Shown here piece after piece: positions 18,792 through 30,550 of a DNA stretch of 64,000 nucleotides. The notes below the pieces were generated by a model that did not search any database, was not told the origin of the DNA, and saw only the letters and a list, made by a program, of their open reading frames with translations. Location: positions 41,165 to 105,164 of the forward strand of contig NZ_SROX01000023.1 in the NCBI RefSeq assembly GCF_013141915.1. Reading direction: 5' to 3'. A program made the position numbers and the translations under genes. The stretch comes from Cupriavidus necator. GTDB lineage: Bacteria > Pseudomonadota > Gammaproteobacteria > Burkholderiales > Burkholderiaceae. Every line of letters starts with the position of its first letter. Within the stretch, counting starts at the first letter, position 1.

Positions 18792-19268
18792 TCAGATGTA
18801 GCGTACGGTAATGACTTCGTATTCGCGCTCGCCGCCCGGGGCCAGCACGGTTGCGACGTCGCCTTCGAACTTGCCGATCAGCGCGCGCGCGATGGGCGAG
18901 CTGACCGAGATCTTGCCGGCGTCGAGGTCGGCCTCGTCATCGCCGACGATCTGGTAGCTGACCGGGCTGCCGGACTCCAGGTCCTCGAGGTCGACGGTCG
19001 CACCGAAGACGATGCGGCCGTCGGTATCCAGCTGGGTCGGGTCGATGATCTGCGCCGCCGACAGCTTGGCCTCCACTTCCAGGATGCGGCCTTCGATAAA
19101 GGCTTGCTTTTCCTTGGCGGCGTCGTACTCGGCGTTTTCAGACAGATCGCCCTGGGCGCGCGCTTCCGAGATGGCATTGATCACCGCCGGACGCTCGACA
19201 GCCTTCAGGCGCTGCAACTCCTCCTTCAGGAGTTCTGCGCCACGCTTGGTAATCGGAATGGTGCTCAT
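18792..19268 (-). CDS. greA: Transcription elongation factor GreA
   Basis: Rescues backtracked RNA polymerase by stimulating transcript cleavage. 158 residues, the canonical length. The N-terminal coiled coil (~1-75) carries the tip motif GDLSENAEYDAAKEKQAFIEGR with the acidic D and E needed for cleavage; the C-terminal FKBP-like domain ends VLAPGGEREYEVITVRYI. ATG 19268 (MSTIPITKRG) is the family start. It lies 247 bp downstream of carB. Confidence 0.96.
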   Translation of the reverse strand: MSTIPITKRGAELLKEELQRLKAVERPAVINAISEARAQGDLSENAEYDAAKEKQAFIEGRILEVEAKLSAAQIIDPTQLDTDGRIVFGATVDLEDLESGSPVSYQIVGDDEADLDAGKISVSSPIARALIGKFEGDVATVLAPGGEREYEVITVRYI

Positions 19269-19364
19269 GTCTTCGTTCAACAAAAAAATGAGCCGCAGCG
19301 GAGCTGGAGCCATCCCCGGCAAACCCCGCCAGGGCACTTCCGCTCAACCGCGGCTTTCAGACAG

Positions 19365-19392
19365 GATCGAACGCGGGCACGCCGGTTCGATC
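19365..19392 (-). repeat. Inverted repeat between carB and greA
   Basis: Perfect 8-bp arms GATCGAAC (19365-19372) and GTTCGATC (19385-19392) with a 12-bp GC-rich spacer, in the 247-bp gap. No T-tract. It may be an operator or an mRNA hairpin upstream of greA. The rest of the gap shows no gene and no clear promoter. Confidence 0.4.
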
Positions 19393-19515
19393 GACGAATT
19401 TGACGTAGTTTAGGCCAGGAAGCCCGCCGGCAGCAACTGCGGCGGACTTCCCAGGCGGTGCCGCCGCAATGCGGCCGGCCCTTCTACGATGTGTTGCTGG
19501 CTTACCTTGACGGCA

Positions 19516-22764
<3,249 letters not shown>

Positions 22765-22853
22765 TGCACGCTCTCTTTATGGGCCGGCCCGCCTTGCCTG
22801 CGGACCGCGCCGGTAATCAGGGAATCCGTCCGGATTCGAAAATATCGTCTTGC

Positions 22854-23531
22854 TCAGTTCATCGTGGCCGTCGCCAGCTTGGCGCCGAAGCCGATGAACA
22901 TCGCGCCTACCCCGCTGGACATGCCGGCCGACAGCCGACGGCGGCGCCGGAACGCCTCGGCCAGCTTCGCGCCCACGAAGATGATCGTGGTCAGGTAGGC
23001 AAAGCTGCAGATCTGGCACACCAGCCCCAGCACGCCGAACGACAGCACCGGGTACGCAAAGGCCGGGTCGACGAACTGGATGAAGAACGAGATGAAGAAC
23101 AGGATCGCCTTCGGGTTCAGCAGGCTGATCAGCAGCGCCTTGCGGAACGGGTCGGACTGGTCCGGCGCGGCCGACGGCAGCACCACCGCGCCGGCGGCCT
23201 CGCCGCGCGCGGCCCAGCTGCGCAGCGCGCCGCGCAGCATGTTGAAGCCGATCCACGCCAGGTAGGCCGCGCCGATGTACTTCACCACATAGAACAGCGC
23301 GGGGCTGGCCTTGAGCAGCGAAGCCACGCCCGCCGCCGACAGCACCATCAGCACGAAATCGCCCAGGAACACCCCGCACGCGCCCTTGTAGCCGGCGCGC
23401 ACGCCGCGCTGCGCCGCCACCGACAGCACGTACATCGAGTTCGGCCCCGGCAGCAGCACGATGAAGATCGTGCCCAGCACATAGGTCCAGAAATCGGTGA
23501 TGCCAAAAGCGGTATGCATGAAGGCGTTCAT
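22854..23531 (-). CDS. leuE: LeuE/LysE-family amino acid exporter
   Basis: A 225-residue membrane protein of the LysE/RhtB family with six predicted helices. It has the family N-terminal block FIVLLPGPNSMYVLSVA and the central LISLLNPKAILFFISFFIQF motif, and its overall pattern is closest to LeuE (leucine efflux). It sits 34 bp after carA and 89 bp before carB, on the same strand, so it is probably transcribed with them. The substrate is not shown; export of leucine or a related amino acid is inferred. Confidence 0.8.
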   Translation of the reverse strand: MNAFMHTAFGITDFWTYVLGTIFIVLLPGPNSMYVLSVAAQRGVRAGYKGACGVFLGDFVLMVLSAAGVASLLKASPALFYVVKYIGAAYLAWIGFNMLRGALRSWAARGEAAGAVVLPSAAPDQSDPFRKALLISLLNPKAILFFISFFIQFVDPAFAYPVLSFGVLGLVCQICSFAYLTTIIFVGAKLAEAFRRRRRLSAGMSSGVGAMFIGFGAKLATATMN

Positions 23532-23565
23532 GGGTGTCCCGGTGTCTCTCGCTGTGGCCGCGCGC

Positions 23566-24702
23566 TTACTTGCGTGCGTCGGTCATCAGCTGGATGAAGC
23601 GGTCGAACAGGTAAGCCACGTCGTTCGGGCCAGGCGAGGCTTCCGGGTGGCCCTGGAAGCAGAACGCCGGCTTGTCGGTCAGCGCGAAGCCCTGCAGCGA
23701 ACCGTCGAACAGCGACTTGTGCGTGACGCGCACGTTTGCCGGCAGCGTGTCGGCATCGACCGCGAAACCGTGGTTCTGCGACGTGATCACCACGCGGCCG
23801 TCGTCCAGGTCCTTGACCGGGTGGTTGGCGCCGTGGTGGCCGAACTTCATCTTCAGGGTCTTGGCGCCCACCGCCAGGGCCATGATCTGGTGGCCCAGGC
23901 AGATGCCGAAGGTCGGGATGCCGCGCTCGATGAACTCGCGCGTGGCGGCGATGGCGTAGTCGCACGGCTCGGGGTCGCCGGGGCCGTTGGACAGGAACAC
24001 CCCGTCCGGATTCAGCGCCAGCGCGTCGGCCGCGCTGGCCTGTGCCGGCAGCACCGTGACCTTGCAGCCGCGCTCGGCCAGCATGCGCAGGATGTTGTAC
24101 TTGACGCCGTAGTCATAGGCCACCACGTGGAACTGCGGCTGCTCCTGCTTGCCATAGCCTTCGCCCAGCTTCCATTCGGACTGGGTCCACTCATACGGTT
24201 CCTTGACCGAGACCACCTTGGCCAGGTCCATGCCGGCCAGGCCGGGGAACGAGCGGGCCAGGTCAATGGCCTTCTGGACGTTGTCCTCGCCGGCCAGGAT
24301 GCAGCCGTTCTGGGCGCCCTTCTCGCGCAGGATACGGGTCAGCTTGCGCGTATCGATGCCGGCGATGGCCACCACCTTTTCCTGCTTCAGGTAGTGGGCA
24401 AGGGTGTGTTCCTTGCGGAAATTGGAGGCCAGGATCGGCAGATCCTTGATGATCAGGCCGGCGGCATGGACTTTCGTGGCTTCGACATCCTCAGGGTTGA
24501 CCCCGTAGTTACCGATATGCGGATACGTCAGCGTGACGATCTGCCGCGAGTAACTCGGGTCGGTGAGGATTTCCTGGTAACCGGTGATGGCGGTGTTGAA
24601 CACCACTTCACCGATGGTATGGCCGGAAGCGCCAATGGAATAGCCACGAAAGACCGTGCCGTCTGCTAGCGCGAGAATGGCGGACGGAAAAGACGGTAAC
24701 AC
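23566..24702 (-). CDS. carA: Carbamoyl-phosphate synthase small subunit
   Basis: Glutamine amidotransferase subunit feeding ammonia to CarB. 378 residues from a GTG start at 24702 (product begins MLPSFPSAILALADGTVFRG), chosen because AGGAG lies 7 bp upstream; the longer frame to 24789 lacks a family match. Class I glutaminase motifs: nucleophile in FGICLGHQIMALA, catalytic His/Glu in FQGHPEASPGPND. A sigma70-type promoter lies ~230 bp upstream. First gene of carA-leuE-carB. Confidence 0.96.
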   Translation of the reverse strand: MLPSFPSAILALADGTVFRGYSIGASGHTIGEVVFNTAITGYQEILTDPSYSRQIVTLTYPHIGNYGVNPEDVEATKVHAAGLIIKDLPILASNFRKEHTLAHYLKQEKVVAIAGIDTRKLTRILREKGAQNGCILAGEDNVQKAIDLARSFPGLAGMDLAKVVSVKEPYEWTQSEWKLGEGYGKQEQPQFHVVAYDYGVKYNILRMLAERGCKVTVLPAQASAADALALNPDGVFLSNGPGDPEPCDYAIAATREFIERGIPTFGICLGHQIMALAVGAKTLKMKFGHHGANHPVKDLDDGRVVITSQNHGFAVDADTLPANVRVTHKSLFDGSLQGFALTDKPAFCFQGHPEASPGPNDVAYLFDRFIQLMTDARK

Positions 24703-24931
24703 GGGTAGGCTCCTGCTGGACTCACCCCGTGACCGACCAATCGACGCCTCGTGCCTCCCAGGCTGGATCCGTGACGGCGGCAGCGGCATTGCGCCGATGC
24801 GGTCGGATCCGGTCGCGACCTGCTCCTTGCGTCACATTGAGTGCGGACGGCAAAGGCGGCGCGGATGGGGGCGGCGGAAGGTGGAAAGCGGTTGGCGCTA
24901 GGGTGAAGGGTTCTGAAAGCGAAACTTTCGA

Positions 24932-24960
24932 ATTATATCCCGCGCCACCCAATTTCTCAA
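24932..24960 (-). promoter_or_regulatory. Sigma70-type promoter of carA
   Basis: On the minus strand TTGAGA (24960-24955), 17 bp, TATAAT (24937-24932): near-consensus -35 and consensus -10 at optimal spacing. Transcription would start near 24925, giving a ~220-nt leader before the carA GTG. Just after the -10 is a small palindrome CGAAA-G-TTTCG. The rest of the 358-bp gap (24703-25060) shows no gene; the leader is GC-rich and no attenuator could be defined by eye. Confidence 0.8.
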
Positions 24961-25060
24961 GTTTTCAAGGACTTGCGCGCGCCAGGGCGGCAATGCCGCC
25001 GCGCTGGCGGCTGCCGTGCCATGCCTGCCCGCCGCCTCCGATTGCAACCGGGGGGGCGGA

Positions 25061-25471
25061 TTACCGCAGTGGCGGTACTACCGCCGTGACCTCGATTTCG
25101 ACCTTGGCGCGCGGTTCGACCAGGTCCGCCACCTCTACCGCCGTCATGGCTGGGAAATGACGGCCGATGATGGCCCGGTAATGTTCGCCGATCGCCCCAT
25201 AGGCGCCGACATACTCGGCCTTGTCCTTCACATACCAGGTCATGCGGACGATATGTTCAGGCCGCGCGTCACCGGCCGCCAGCACCGCCACGACGTTGCG
25301 CAGCGTCTGCGCCACCTGCAGGCCGAAGTCGTCCGTTTCGAATTCGCATTGGCTGTTCCAGCCAATCTGGCCGCTGATGAAGAGCAGGCGGCTGCCAGCC
25401 TGCATCTCGGTCATCATGCCGTTGGCGTAGCCGCGCGGCGGCGCCCAGTCGGGCGGCTGCAGGATCTTCAT
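25061..25471 (-). CDS. RidA-family protein (possible enamine/imine deaminase of the aminobenzoate operon)
   Basis: A 136-residue RidA/YjgF/UK114 protein: SGQIGWNSQCEFETDDFGLQVAQTLRNVVAVLAAGDARPEHIVRMTWYVKD matches the family core. The Arg position of the ligand site should be compared with deaminating RidA members. Members hydrolyse enamines or imines to release ammonia, and one is the 2-aminomuconate deaminase of aminophenol pathways (known). As the last gene of the 2-aminobenzoyl-CoA operon, 46 bp after the thioesterase, it could remove the amino group after ring reduction. That role is an inference. Confidence 0.85.
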   Translation of the reverse strand: MKILQPPDWAPPRGYANGMMTEMQAGSRLLFISGQIGWNSQCEFETDDFGLQVAQTLRNVVAVLAAGDARPEHIVRMTWYVKDKAEYVGAYGAIGEHYRAIIGRHFPAMTAVEVADLVEPRAKVEIEVTAVVPPLR

Positions 25472-25517
25472 GTCGTTTCCCTGTGGTTGCTTGGTATGGG
25501 TGGATGGAAATTCGGGC

Positions 25518-25943
25518 TCAGGCCGCGGCGACCAGATAGCCGGCCATGGCCTCGCGCACGGATTCGGGCAGCGGCTGCGGCGCTATCGCGCCGGTGTCGA
25601 CGCAGACCAGCCTTTGCGTCACTTCCATGCGGGTATCGTCGCGCGGGCCGGCAAAGCGGATCGCCAGGGTGAAGCTGGACTGGCCCAGCTTCAGCACGCG
25701 CAACTCGCGCGTCAGCACTTCGCCCAGCCGGCTGGGCGCCAGGAAGCGGCACTCCAGTTCAGCCGTGGGCACGCCGGCGCGGCCTTCGCCATGCATGGCG
25801 TCGAACGGCCAGGCCAGCGCCTCGCTGAACCAGTCCTCGATCAGGTCGTTGAGCATTTCGAAGTAGCGCGGGTAGAACACGATGCCGGCGGCGTCGCAGT
25901 GCTTGAAGCGCACCAGCACGGTGTTGCGGAAGACGTCGCTCAT
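25518..25943 (-). CDS. 4HBT-type acyl-CoA thioesterase
   Basis: A 141-residue hotdog-fold thioesterase with the 4-hydroxybenzoyl-CoA thioesterase motif RFKHCDAAGIVFYPRYFEMLNDLIEDWF (catalytic Asp in HCDAAG). Its start overlaps the CoA-ligase stop by 4 bp (ATGA), so translation is coupled. In such operons it probably frees CoA from dead-end aromatic thioesters; the actual substrate is unknown. Confidence 0.85.
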   Translation of the reverse strand: MSDVFRNTVLVRFKHCDAAGIVFYPRYFEMLNDLIEDWFSEALAWPFDAMHGEGRAGVPTAELECRFLAPSRLGEVLTRELRVLKLGQSSFTLAIRFAGPRDDTRMEVTQRLVCVDTGAIAPQPLPESVREAMAGYLVAAA

Positions 25944-27625
25944 GGCTTGCCCGCCTGGTTGTTGCCGCCATCGGCCACCTTGCCCTGCTCGGCCATTTGC
26001 CGCAGCCGGAAGCGCTGCAGCTTGCCGGTCTCGGTGCGCGGCAGCGCCGGCACGAACTCGATGCGACGCGGGTATTTGTAGGGGGCGATCTGGCGCTTCA
26101 CGTAATCCTGCAGTGCGGTGCGGGTCGCGTCATCGGCAGCCACGCCTTCGCGCAGCACGACGTAGGCCATTACCACCTGGCCGCGCCCGTCGTCAGGCGC
26201 GCCGACCACGCCGCATTCGGCCACGGCCTCGTGCTGCATCAGCGCACTTTCCACCTCGGGCCCGGCGATGTTGTAGCCGGCCGAGATGATCATGTCGTCC
26301 GAGCGCGCCTGGTAGAAGTAGTAGCCGTCCGCGTCGGCCATGAAGGTATCGCCGGGCAGGTTCCAGCCCGCCTTCACGTAATTGGCCTGGCGCGGGTCAT
26401 CCAGGTAGCGGCAACCGGTGGGGCCCTGCACCGCGAGCTTGCCGACCTGCCCGGGCGGCAAGGGCTGCATGTTCTCATCGACGATCTGCGCGACATAGCC
26501 CGGCACCACGCGCCCGATCGCGCCCGGCCTGACCTCGGCGCCGGCGCTGGAGATAAAGATATGCATCATCTCGGTGCCGCCGATGCCGTCGATCATCTCG
26601 ATGCCGGTGGCAGCCTTCCAGCTCTGGCGGGTGGCATCCGGCAGCGCTTCGCCGGCAGAAACACTTTTCTTCAGGCTGGACAGCTCATAGCGCGGCGCCA
26701 GCGCCGCCATCTGCCGGTAGAAGGTTGGCGCGGTAAAGACGATGGTGGCGCGGAAATCCTGGATCAGTTCCAGCAGCGTCTCGGGCGTCAGCTTCTCGGC
26801 CAGCACGGCGCTGGCGCCGATGCGCAGCGGGAAACACAGCATGCCGCCCAGGCCGAAGGTAAAGGCAATCGGCGGCGTGCCGCAGAACACGTCATCCGGC
26901 TGCGGCCGCAGCACATGGCGCGGGAACAGGTCACACATGGCCAGCACGTCGCGATGGAAATGCATGGTGCCCTTGGGCTGGCCGGTGGTGCCGCTGGTGA
27001 AGGCGATCAGGCAGACATCATCGCTGGCGGTATCGCAGGCATCGAAGGTATCCGGCTTGCCAGCGATCGCCGCCTCCAGCGAGCCCTCGCCTTCGCCGTT
27101 GAAATGCAGCGTGCGCGCCAGGCTCGGGCAATGGCATTCGCCACCGGCCCGCTGGTTGGCGTCGAGTTCCTCGCGCAGCCGCACATCGCACAGCGCGGCC
27201 GTGACCTGCGCCTTGTCGATGATCTGCTTCAGCTCCCTGGCGCGCAGCAGCGGCATGGTCGGCACCGCGACCATGCCGGCCTTGAGCGTGGCCAGCCAGC
27301 TGGCCGCCATCATCAGGTTGTTGGGGCCGCGCAGCAGCACGCGGTTGCCGGGCACCAACCCCATGTCCTCGACCAGCACATGGGCAATGCGGTTCACCAG
27401 CGCCGCCAGCTGTGCGTAGCTGACCGTCTCGATGCGGCCGTCGCGGCGATGGCGGATGGCGATGCGCTCGCCGCGGCCTTCGCGCACGTGGCGGTCGACC
27501 AGCTCCGCCGCGGCATTGATCCGCTCGGGGTAGTCGGTATCGGCATTGAAGCGGAACACCGGCCACAGGTTTTGCGGCGGCAGGCGGTCGCGCGCGAAGG
27601 TATCGAGGTGGGCTGTGGTCGCCAT
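25940..27625 (-). CDS. 2-aminobenzoate-CoA ligase (benzoate-CoA ligase family)
   Basis: Activates an aromatic acid, probably anthranilate, with ATP and CoA. 561 residues of the ANL superfamily: P-loop-like IAFTSGTTGQPKGTMHFH, A5 GIGGTEMMHIF, A7-A8 region DGYYFYQARSDDMIISAGYNIAGPEVE and A10 Lys in PRTETGKLQRFRLR. Overall similarity is to benzoate/2-aminobenzoate-CoA ligases rather than acetyl-CoA synthetases. The neighbouring fused monooxygenase/reductase, known only from the 2-aminobenzoyl-CoA pathway, points to 2-aminobenzoate (called abmG in Azoarcus evansii). Benzoate or salicylate remain possible substrates. Confidence 0.85.
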   Translation of the reverse strand: MATTAHLDTFARDRLPPQNLWPVFRFNADTDYPERINAAAELVDRHVREGRGERIAIRHRRDGRIETVSYAQLAALVNRIAHVLVEDMGLVPGNRVLLRGPNNLMMAASWLATLKAGMVAVPTMPLLRARELKQIIDKAQVTAALCDVRLREELDANQRAGGECHCPSLARTLHFNGEGEGSLEAAIAGKPDTFDACDTASDDVCLIAFTSGTTGQPKGTMHFHRDVLAMCDLFPRHVLRPQPDDVFCGTPPIAFTFGLGGMLCFPLRIGASAVLAEKLTPETLLELIQDFRATIVFTAPTFYRQMAALAPRYELSSLKKSVSAGEALPDATRQSWKAATGIEMIDGIGGTEMMHIFISSAGAEVRPGAIGRVVPGYVAQIVDENMQPLPPGQVGKLAVQGPTGCRYLDDPRQANYVKAGWNLPGDTFMADADGYYFYQARSDDMIISAGYNIAGPEVESALMQHEAVAECGVVGAPDDGRGQVVMAYVVLREGVAADDATRTALQDYVKRQIAPYKYPRRIEFVPALPRTETGKLQRFRLRQMAEQGKVADGGNNQAGKP

Positions 27626-27684
27626 GGCTTGTCTCCTGTCTGCTCTGTATCGGTACGGCAGTTCGTCGGGTAGCGCGTGGGCCG

Positions 27685-28854
27685 TCAGGCCTGATGCCCG
27701 GCCAGTGTCTCGCGCGCGATGATCAGCTTCTGCACTTCCGTGGCGCCTTCATAGATGCGCAACGAGCGGATCTCGCGGTACAGGCTTTCCACGCGCGTGC
27801 CGACCCGGACGCCAAGGCCGCCGAACATCTGCACCGCGCGGTCGATCACCTGCTGCGCGTTCTCGGTGGCGACCATCTTGGCCATGGCCGCCTCGCGCGT
27901 GGTGCGCTGGCCCCTGACATCGCGCAGCCACGCCGCGCGGTAGGTCAGCAGCGCAGCGGCGTCGATGGCGGTGGCCATGTCGCCGATGGCGGCCTGCGTC
28001 AGCTGCAGGTCGGCCAGCACGCCGCCGAACATCGGGCGTGCACGGGCGCGCCCCAGCGCATCGTCCAGCGCGGCACGGCCAAAGCCCAGCGCCGCCGCCG
28101 CGACCGAGGCGCGGAAGATGTCGAGCGTCATCATCGCTACCTTGAAGCCCTGCCCGGCCTCGCCCAGCCGGTTGCCCACCGGCACGCGGCACTGGTCGAA
28201 GCGCAGCGTGGCCAGCGGATGCGGCGCCATCACGTCGATGCGCTCGGCGATGGTCAGGCCCGGCGTATCGGCGTCGACCACCAGCGCCGTGATGCCACGC
28301 GCGCCCGGTGCTTCGCCGGTGCGCACGAACACGCAGTAGAAGTCGGCGATGCCGCCGTTCGAAATCCAGGTCTTGGCGCCATCGACCACATATTGGCTGC
28401 CGTCGTCCGACAGGCGCGCGCTGCACTGCATCGCGGCGACATCCGAGCCGGCCTCGGGCTCCGACAGCGCGAACGCCGCAATCGCCTCACCACGGGCCAC
28501 GCGCAGCAGGTAACGCGCACGCAGCGCGTCGCTACCCGCCAGCGAGATCGCACCCGATCCCAGCCCCTGCATGGCAAAGGCAAAATCGGCCAGGCCGTCA
28601 TGGCGCGCGAGCGTCTCGCGCAGCAGGCACAGGGAGCGCGAATCGAGCGCCGGCAGCGCGCCGCCATGCGCGGCCGGCACGCAGTAGCGCAGCCAGCCCG
28701 CCTCGCCCAGCTGCCGCACCAGCGCGCGGCACGCGGCATCGGTGTCACTGTGGTCTACGTGCAGGTGCTGTGCGCACCAGCCGTCGAGCTCGCGCTCCAG
28801 CGCGCGGTGGGCGTCGTCGAACAGCGGCAGATCCAGGTAGGTCTTGTCGGACAT
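27685..28854 (-). CDS. Acyl-CoA dehydrogenase of the 2-aminobenzoyl-CoA operon
   Basis: A 389-residue FAD-dependent acyl-CoA dehydrogenase. Helical N-domain, then FALSEPEAGSDVAAMQ and KTWISNGGIADFYCVFVRT (FAD/substrate strand block), and a C-terminal helical domain with YEGATEVQKLIIARETL carrying the catalytic Glu. It probably acts in the beta-oxidation-like steps after ring reduction, though the exact intermediate is unknown. It ends 59 bp before the ligase and starts 6 bp after the enoyl-CoA hydratase stop. Confidence 0.88.
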   Translation of the reverse strand: MSDKTYLDLPLFDDAHRALERELDGWCAQHLHVDHSDTDAACRALVRQLGEAGWLRYCVPAAHGGALPALDSRSLCLLRETLARHDGLADFAFAMQGLGSGAISLAGSDALRARYLLRVARGEAIAAFALSEPEAGSDVAAMQCSARLSDDGSQYVVDGAKTWISNGGIADFYCVFVRTGEAPGARGITALVVDADTPGLTIAERIDVMAPHPLATLRFDQCRVPVGNRLGEAGQGFKVAMMTLDIFRASVAAAALGFGRAALDDALGRARARPMFGGVLADLQLTQAAIGDMATAIDAAALLTYRAAWLRDVRGQRTTREAAMAKMVATENAQQVIDRAVQMFGGLGVRVGTRVESLYREIRSLRIYEGATEVQKLIIARETLAGHQA

Positions 28855-28860
28855 GACGGT

Positions 28861-29712
28861 TCAGTCCCCTTCGAATACCGGCTTGGTCTTCGCGACGAAG
28901 GCTTCATAGGCGCGGCGGAAATCGCGCGTCTGCATGCAGATGGCCTGCGCCTCGGCTTCGGCTTCGATGGCCTCGTCGAGGCCCATGTTCCATTCCTGGT
29001 GCAGCAGCTTCTTGGTCACGCCGTGCGCAAAGGTCGGGCCGGCGGCCAGTTGCGCGGCCAGCGCCTGCGCCTGCGCCAGCACCGCTTCGGACGGATGCAG
29101 CGCGTTGAAGAAGCCCCACTGCAGGCCTTCGTCCGCGCTCATCGAGCGGCCTGTGTACAGCAGCTCGCTGGCACGGCCCTGCCCGATCACGCGCGGCAGC
29201 AGCGTGCACGCGCCCATGTCGGCGCCGGCCAGGCCCACCCGCGTGAACAGGAACGCGGTTTTTGCCTGGGCCGTGCCCAGGCGCATGTCCGAAGCCAGCG
29301 CCATCATCGCGCCCGCGCCGGCGCAGATGCCGTCGACCGCGCTCACCACCGGCTGCGGGCACACGCGCATTGCCTTGACGAGGTCGCCGGTCATGCGCGT
29401 GAAGTCGAGCAGTTCCGGCATCGACATGCGCGTCAGCGGGCCAATGATTTCATGCACGTCGCCGCCCGAGCAGTAGTTGCCGCCCGCGCCGGTCACTACC
29501 ACCGCCTTGATGTCGCTGGCGTAGCACAGGCCGCGGAACAGGTCGCGCAGCTCGGCGTAGGAATCGAAGGTGAGCGGGTTCTTGCGTTCGGGTCGGTTCA
29601 GCGTCACGGTGCCGACCTTGCCGTCGCCGGACACCGACCACAGGAAGTGCTCAGGCTGGTAGCCGGCAAAGCTGCGCTTGTGGTGGCGCATGTCGAGTGC
29701 GATCTCTGTCAT
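28861..29712 (-). CDS. Enoyl-CoA hydratase/isomerase of the 2-aminobenzoyl-CoA operon
   Basis: Crotonase-fold protein, 283 residues, with the oxyanion-hole blocks VVVTGAGGNYCSGGDVHEI and AVDGICAGAGAMMALASDMRLGT. The first acid position lies in GADMGACTLLPRVIG. It likely hydrates or opens the cyclic CoA-ester intermediate. It stands between the SDR and acyl-CoA dehydrogenase genes. Confidence 0.88.
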   Translation of the reverse strand: MTEIALDMRHHKRSFAGYQPEHFLWSVSGDGKVGTVTLNRPERKNPLTFDSYAELRDLFRGLCYASDIKAVVVTGAGGNYCSGGDVHEIIGPLTRMSMPELLDFTRMTGDLVKAMRVCPQPVVSAVDGICAGAGAMMALASDMRLGTAQAKTAFLFTRVGLAGADMGACTLLPRVIGQGRASELLYTGRSMSADEGLQWGFFNALHPSEAVLAQAQALAAQLAAGPTFAHGVTKKLLHQEWNMGLDEAIEAEAEAQAICMQTRDFRRAYEAFVAKTKPVFEGD

Positions 29713-29746
29713 GGGTTCTCTCGTTGTCTGCTGCAGTCAGTGGGCT

Positions 29747-30550
29747 TCAACCCGCCATCACTTCGCCGCCGGCGACGGCGACAGCCTGCCCGGTCATGGC
29801 GGCGGCGGACGGCTGGCACAGCCAGGCCACCGCGTCGGCCACTTCGTCGGGCTGGACCAGCCGGCGTTGCGGGTTGCGCGCGGCCAGCTCGGCGCGCGCC
29901 TGTGCCTCGGTGCGGCCGGTCTTGCCGACGATATTGGCGACCGCGTCGCGCACAATATCGGTTTCGGTATAGCCGGGGCACACTGCGTTGACGGTCACGC
30001 CCCTGGCCGCGGTTTCCAGTGCCAGCGCCCGCGTCAGGCCGATCACGCCGTGCTTGGCGGCGCAGTACGCGCTGACGTAGCCATAGCCGACCAGCCCCGC
30101 GGTGCTGGCCACGTTGACGATGCGACCCCAGCCCGCCTCCAGCATCGCCGGCAGCGCCGCCTGCGTGCACAGGAAGGTGCCGGTCAGGTTGACGTCCAGC
30201 ATGCGCTGCCACAGCGCGGCATCGGTCTTGAGGAATGGCGCGCTGTGCGCCTGGCCGGCATTGTTGACCAGCATCGCGACCGGACCGCCCTGCTCCGTGG
30301 CCGCGGCAAAGGCGCGCGCAACGCTGCCGGCATCGGCAATGTCGGCCGTGACGAACGCAACGATCGCACCCGCCGGCGCCTGCCCGCGCAGCGCCTGCAC
30401 CGTGGCTTGCAGCGTGCCGGCATCGCGCCCCAGCAGCGTGACGCTGGCGCCGTCGGCCAGCAACCGCCGCGCGATCGCCGCGCCGATGCCGCGCCCGCCG
30501 CCGGTGACCAGCGCGTGGCGCCCCGCCAATGCACCCGCTGCGCCGGTCAT
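29747..30550 (-). CDS. SDR-family dehydrogenase of the 2-aminobenzoyl-CoA operon
   Basis: A 267-residue short-chain dehydrogenase: cofactor motif LVTGGGRGIGAAIA, NNAGQAH, catalytic Ser in NVASTAGLVG and YCAAK (Tyr/Lys). Probably a 3-hydroxyacyl-CoA dehydrogenase step. ATG 30550 overlaps the stop of the upstream monooxygenase/reductase by 4 bp (ATGA); the frame extends further upstream but overlaps that gene and is rejected. Confidence 0.88.
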   Translation of the reverse strand: MTGAAGALAGRHALVTGGGRGIGAAIARRLLADGASVTLLGRDAGTLQATVQALRGQAPAGAIVAFVTADIADAGSVARAFAAATEQGGPVAMLVNNAGQAHSAPFLKTDAALWQRMLDVNLTGTFLCTQAALPAMLEAGWGRIVNVASTAGLVGYGYVSAYCAAKHGVIGLTRALALETAARGVTVNAVCPGYTETDIVRDAVANIVGKTGRTEAQARAELAARNPQRRLVQPDEVADAVAWLCQPSAAAMTGQAVAVAGGEVMAG

